Source of the DNA: Caryophanales bacterium UBA5732
Lineage (GTDB): Bacteria; Bacillota_I; Bacilli_A; Izemoplasmatales; Hujiaoplasmataceae
DNA: 5,242 bases
Direction: 5' to 3'
Assembly: GCA_002419445.1 (NCBI GenBank)
Contig: DIGC01000008.1
Span: 1 to 5,242, forward strand
Numbering within the stretch: the stretch's first letter is position 1; each line of letters starts with the position of its first letter. Below the pieces are notes generated by a model. It worked only from the letters and a program-made list of their open reading frames with translations. It was not told the origin of the DNA and made no database searches. A program made the position numbers and the translations under genes. Of the stretch, positions 5,198-5,242 are shown in pieces.

Positions 5198-5242
5198 TTC
5201 TTCTACTTCTACGCCAATGTCCCTTGCAAATTTATAAGCTTC
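5180..5242 (-). CDS. C-terminal end of a – strand gene, product not recognised
   Basis: The complement of the last 63 bases is open and encodes EAYKFARDIGVEVEEELVMD followed by TAA. The rest of the gene lies beyond the right edge. Support for real coding comes from a terminator hairpin placed exactly at the stop, and from an acidic, helical-looking C terminus unlike the surrounding AT-rich spacer. Twenty residues are too few to assign a family. It is transcribed in the same direction as the asparaginase gene but is separated by the terminator and about 530 bases, so the two are not an operon. Confidence 0.7.
   Translation of the reverse strand, partial: EAYKFARDIGVEVEEELVMD

Noticed and set aside
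1..5242. CRISPR array, insertion sequence, tRNA or rRNA
   Set aside because: No regularly spaced repeats, transposase-like frames, terminal inverted repeats or conserved RNA-gene motifs were seen on either strand.

Overview
The window is AT-rich bacterial chromosome with close gene spacing, AGGAGG-type ribosome binding sites and TATAAT promoters. This points to a low-GC Bacillota or a walled or wall-less relative near the Mollicutes (an Acholeplasma/Izemoplasma-like lineage would fit). The obg–ruvA neighbourhood is also seen in Bacillota. The exact taxon is inference. The six complete proteins contain a single Trp, encoded by TGG, and one gene ends in TGA. The standard code is therefore likely but not strictly proven.

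Left part (1–1966, + strand): a complete obg (ribosome-assembly GTPase), a 127-base AT-rich gap, then a complete ruvA (Holliday junction-binding subunit). The usual partner ruvB does not follow.

Middle (1967–3668, + strand): a three-gene operon with its own promoter. It encodes a small helical lipoprotein, a stand-alone LytTR DNA-binding regulator and a four-helix membrane protein of the DUF3021 type that overlaps the regulator by 4 bases. The last two match the layout of LytTR regulatory systems, in which a membrane protein restrains a LytTR activator. Just upstream of the promoter is a pair of direct repeats (CTTACTAGT / CTTACCAGT) exactly 21 bases apart. This is the geometry expected for a LytTR operator, so the operon may autoregulate. 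The lipoprotein is unrecognised and is the most novel part. The operon ends at a hairpin terminator that also serves the convergent asparaginase gene.

Right part (3669–5242, – strand): a complete cytoplasmic L-asparaginase with an extended –10 promoter, then about 500 bases with no convincing gene. That stretch holds one perfect DnaA-box match, a 9-bp inverted repeat and a doubtful 31-codon basic ORF. At the right edge are the last 20 codons of another – strand gene, whose terminator hairpin is built into its final codons.
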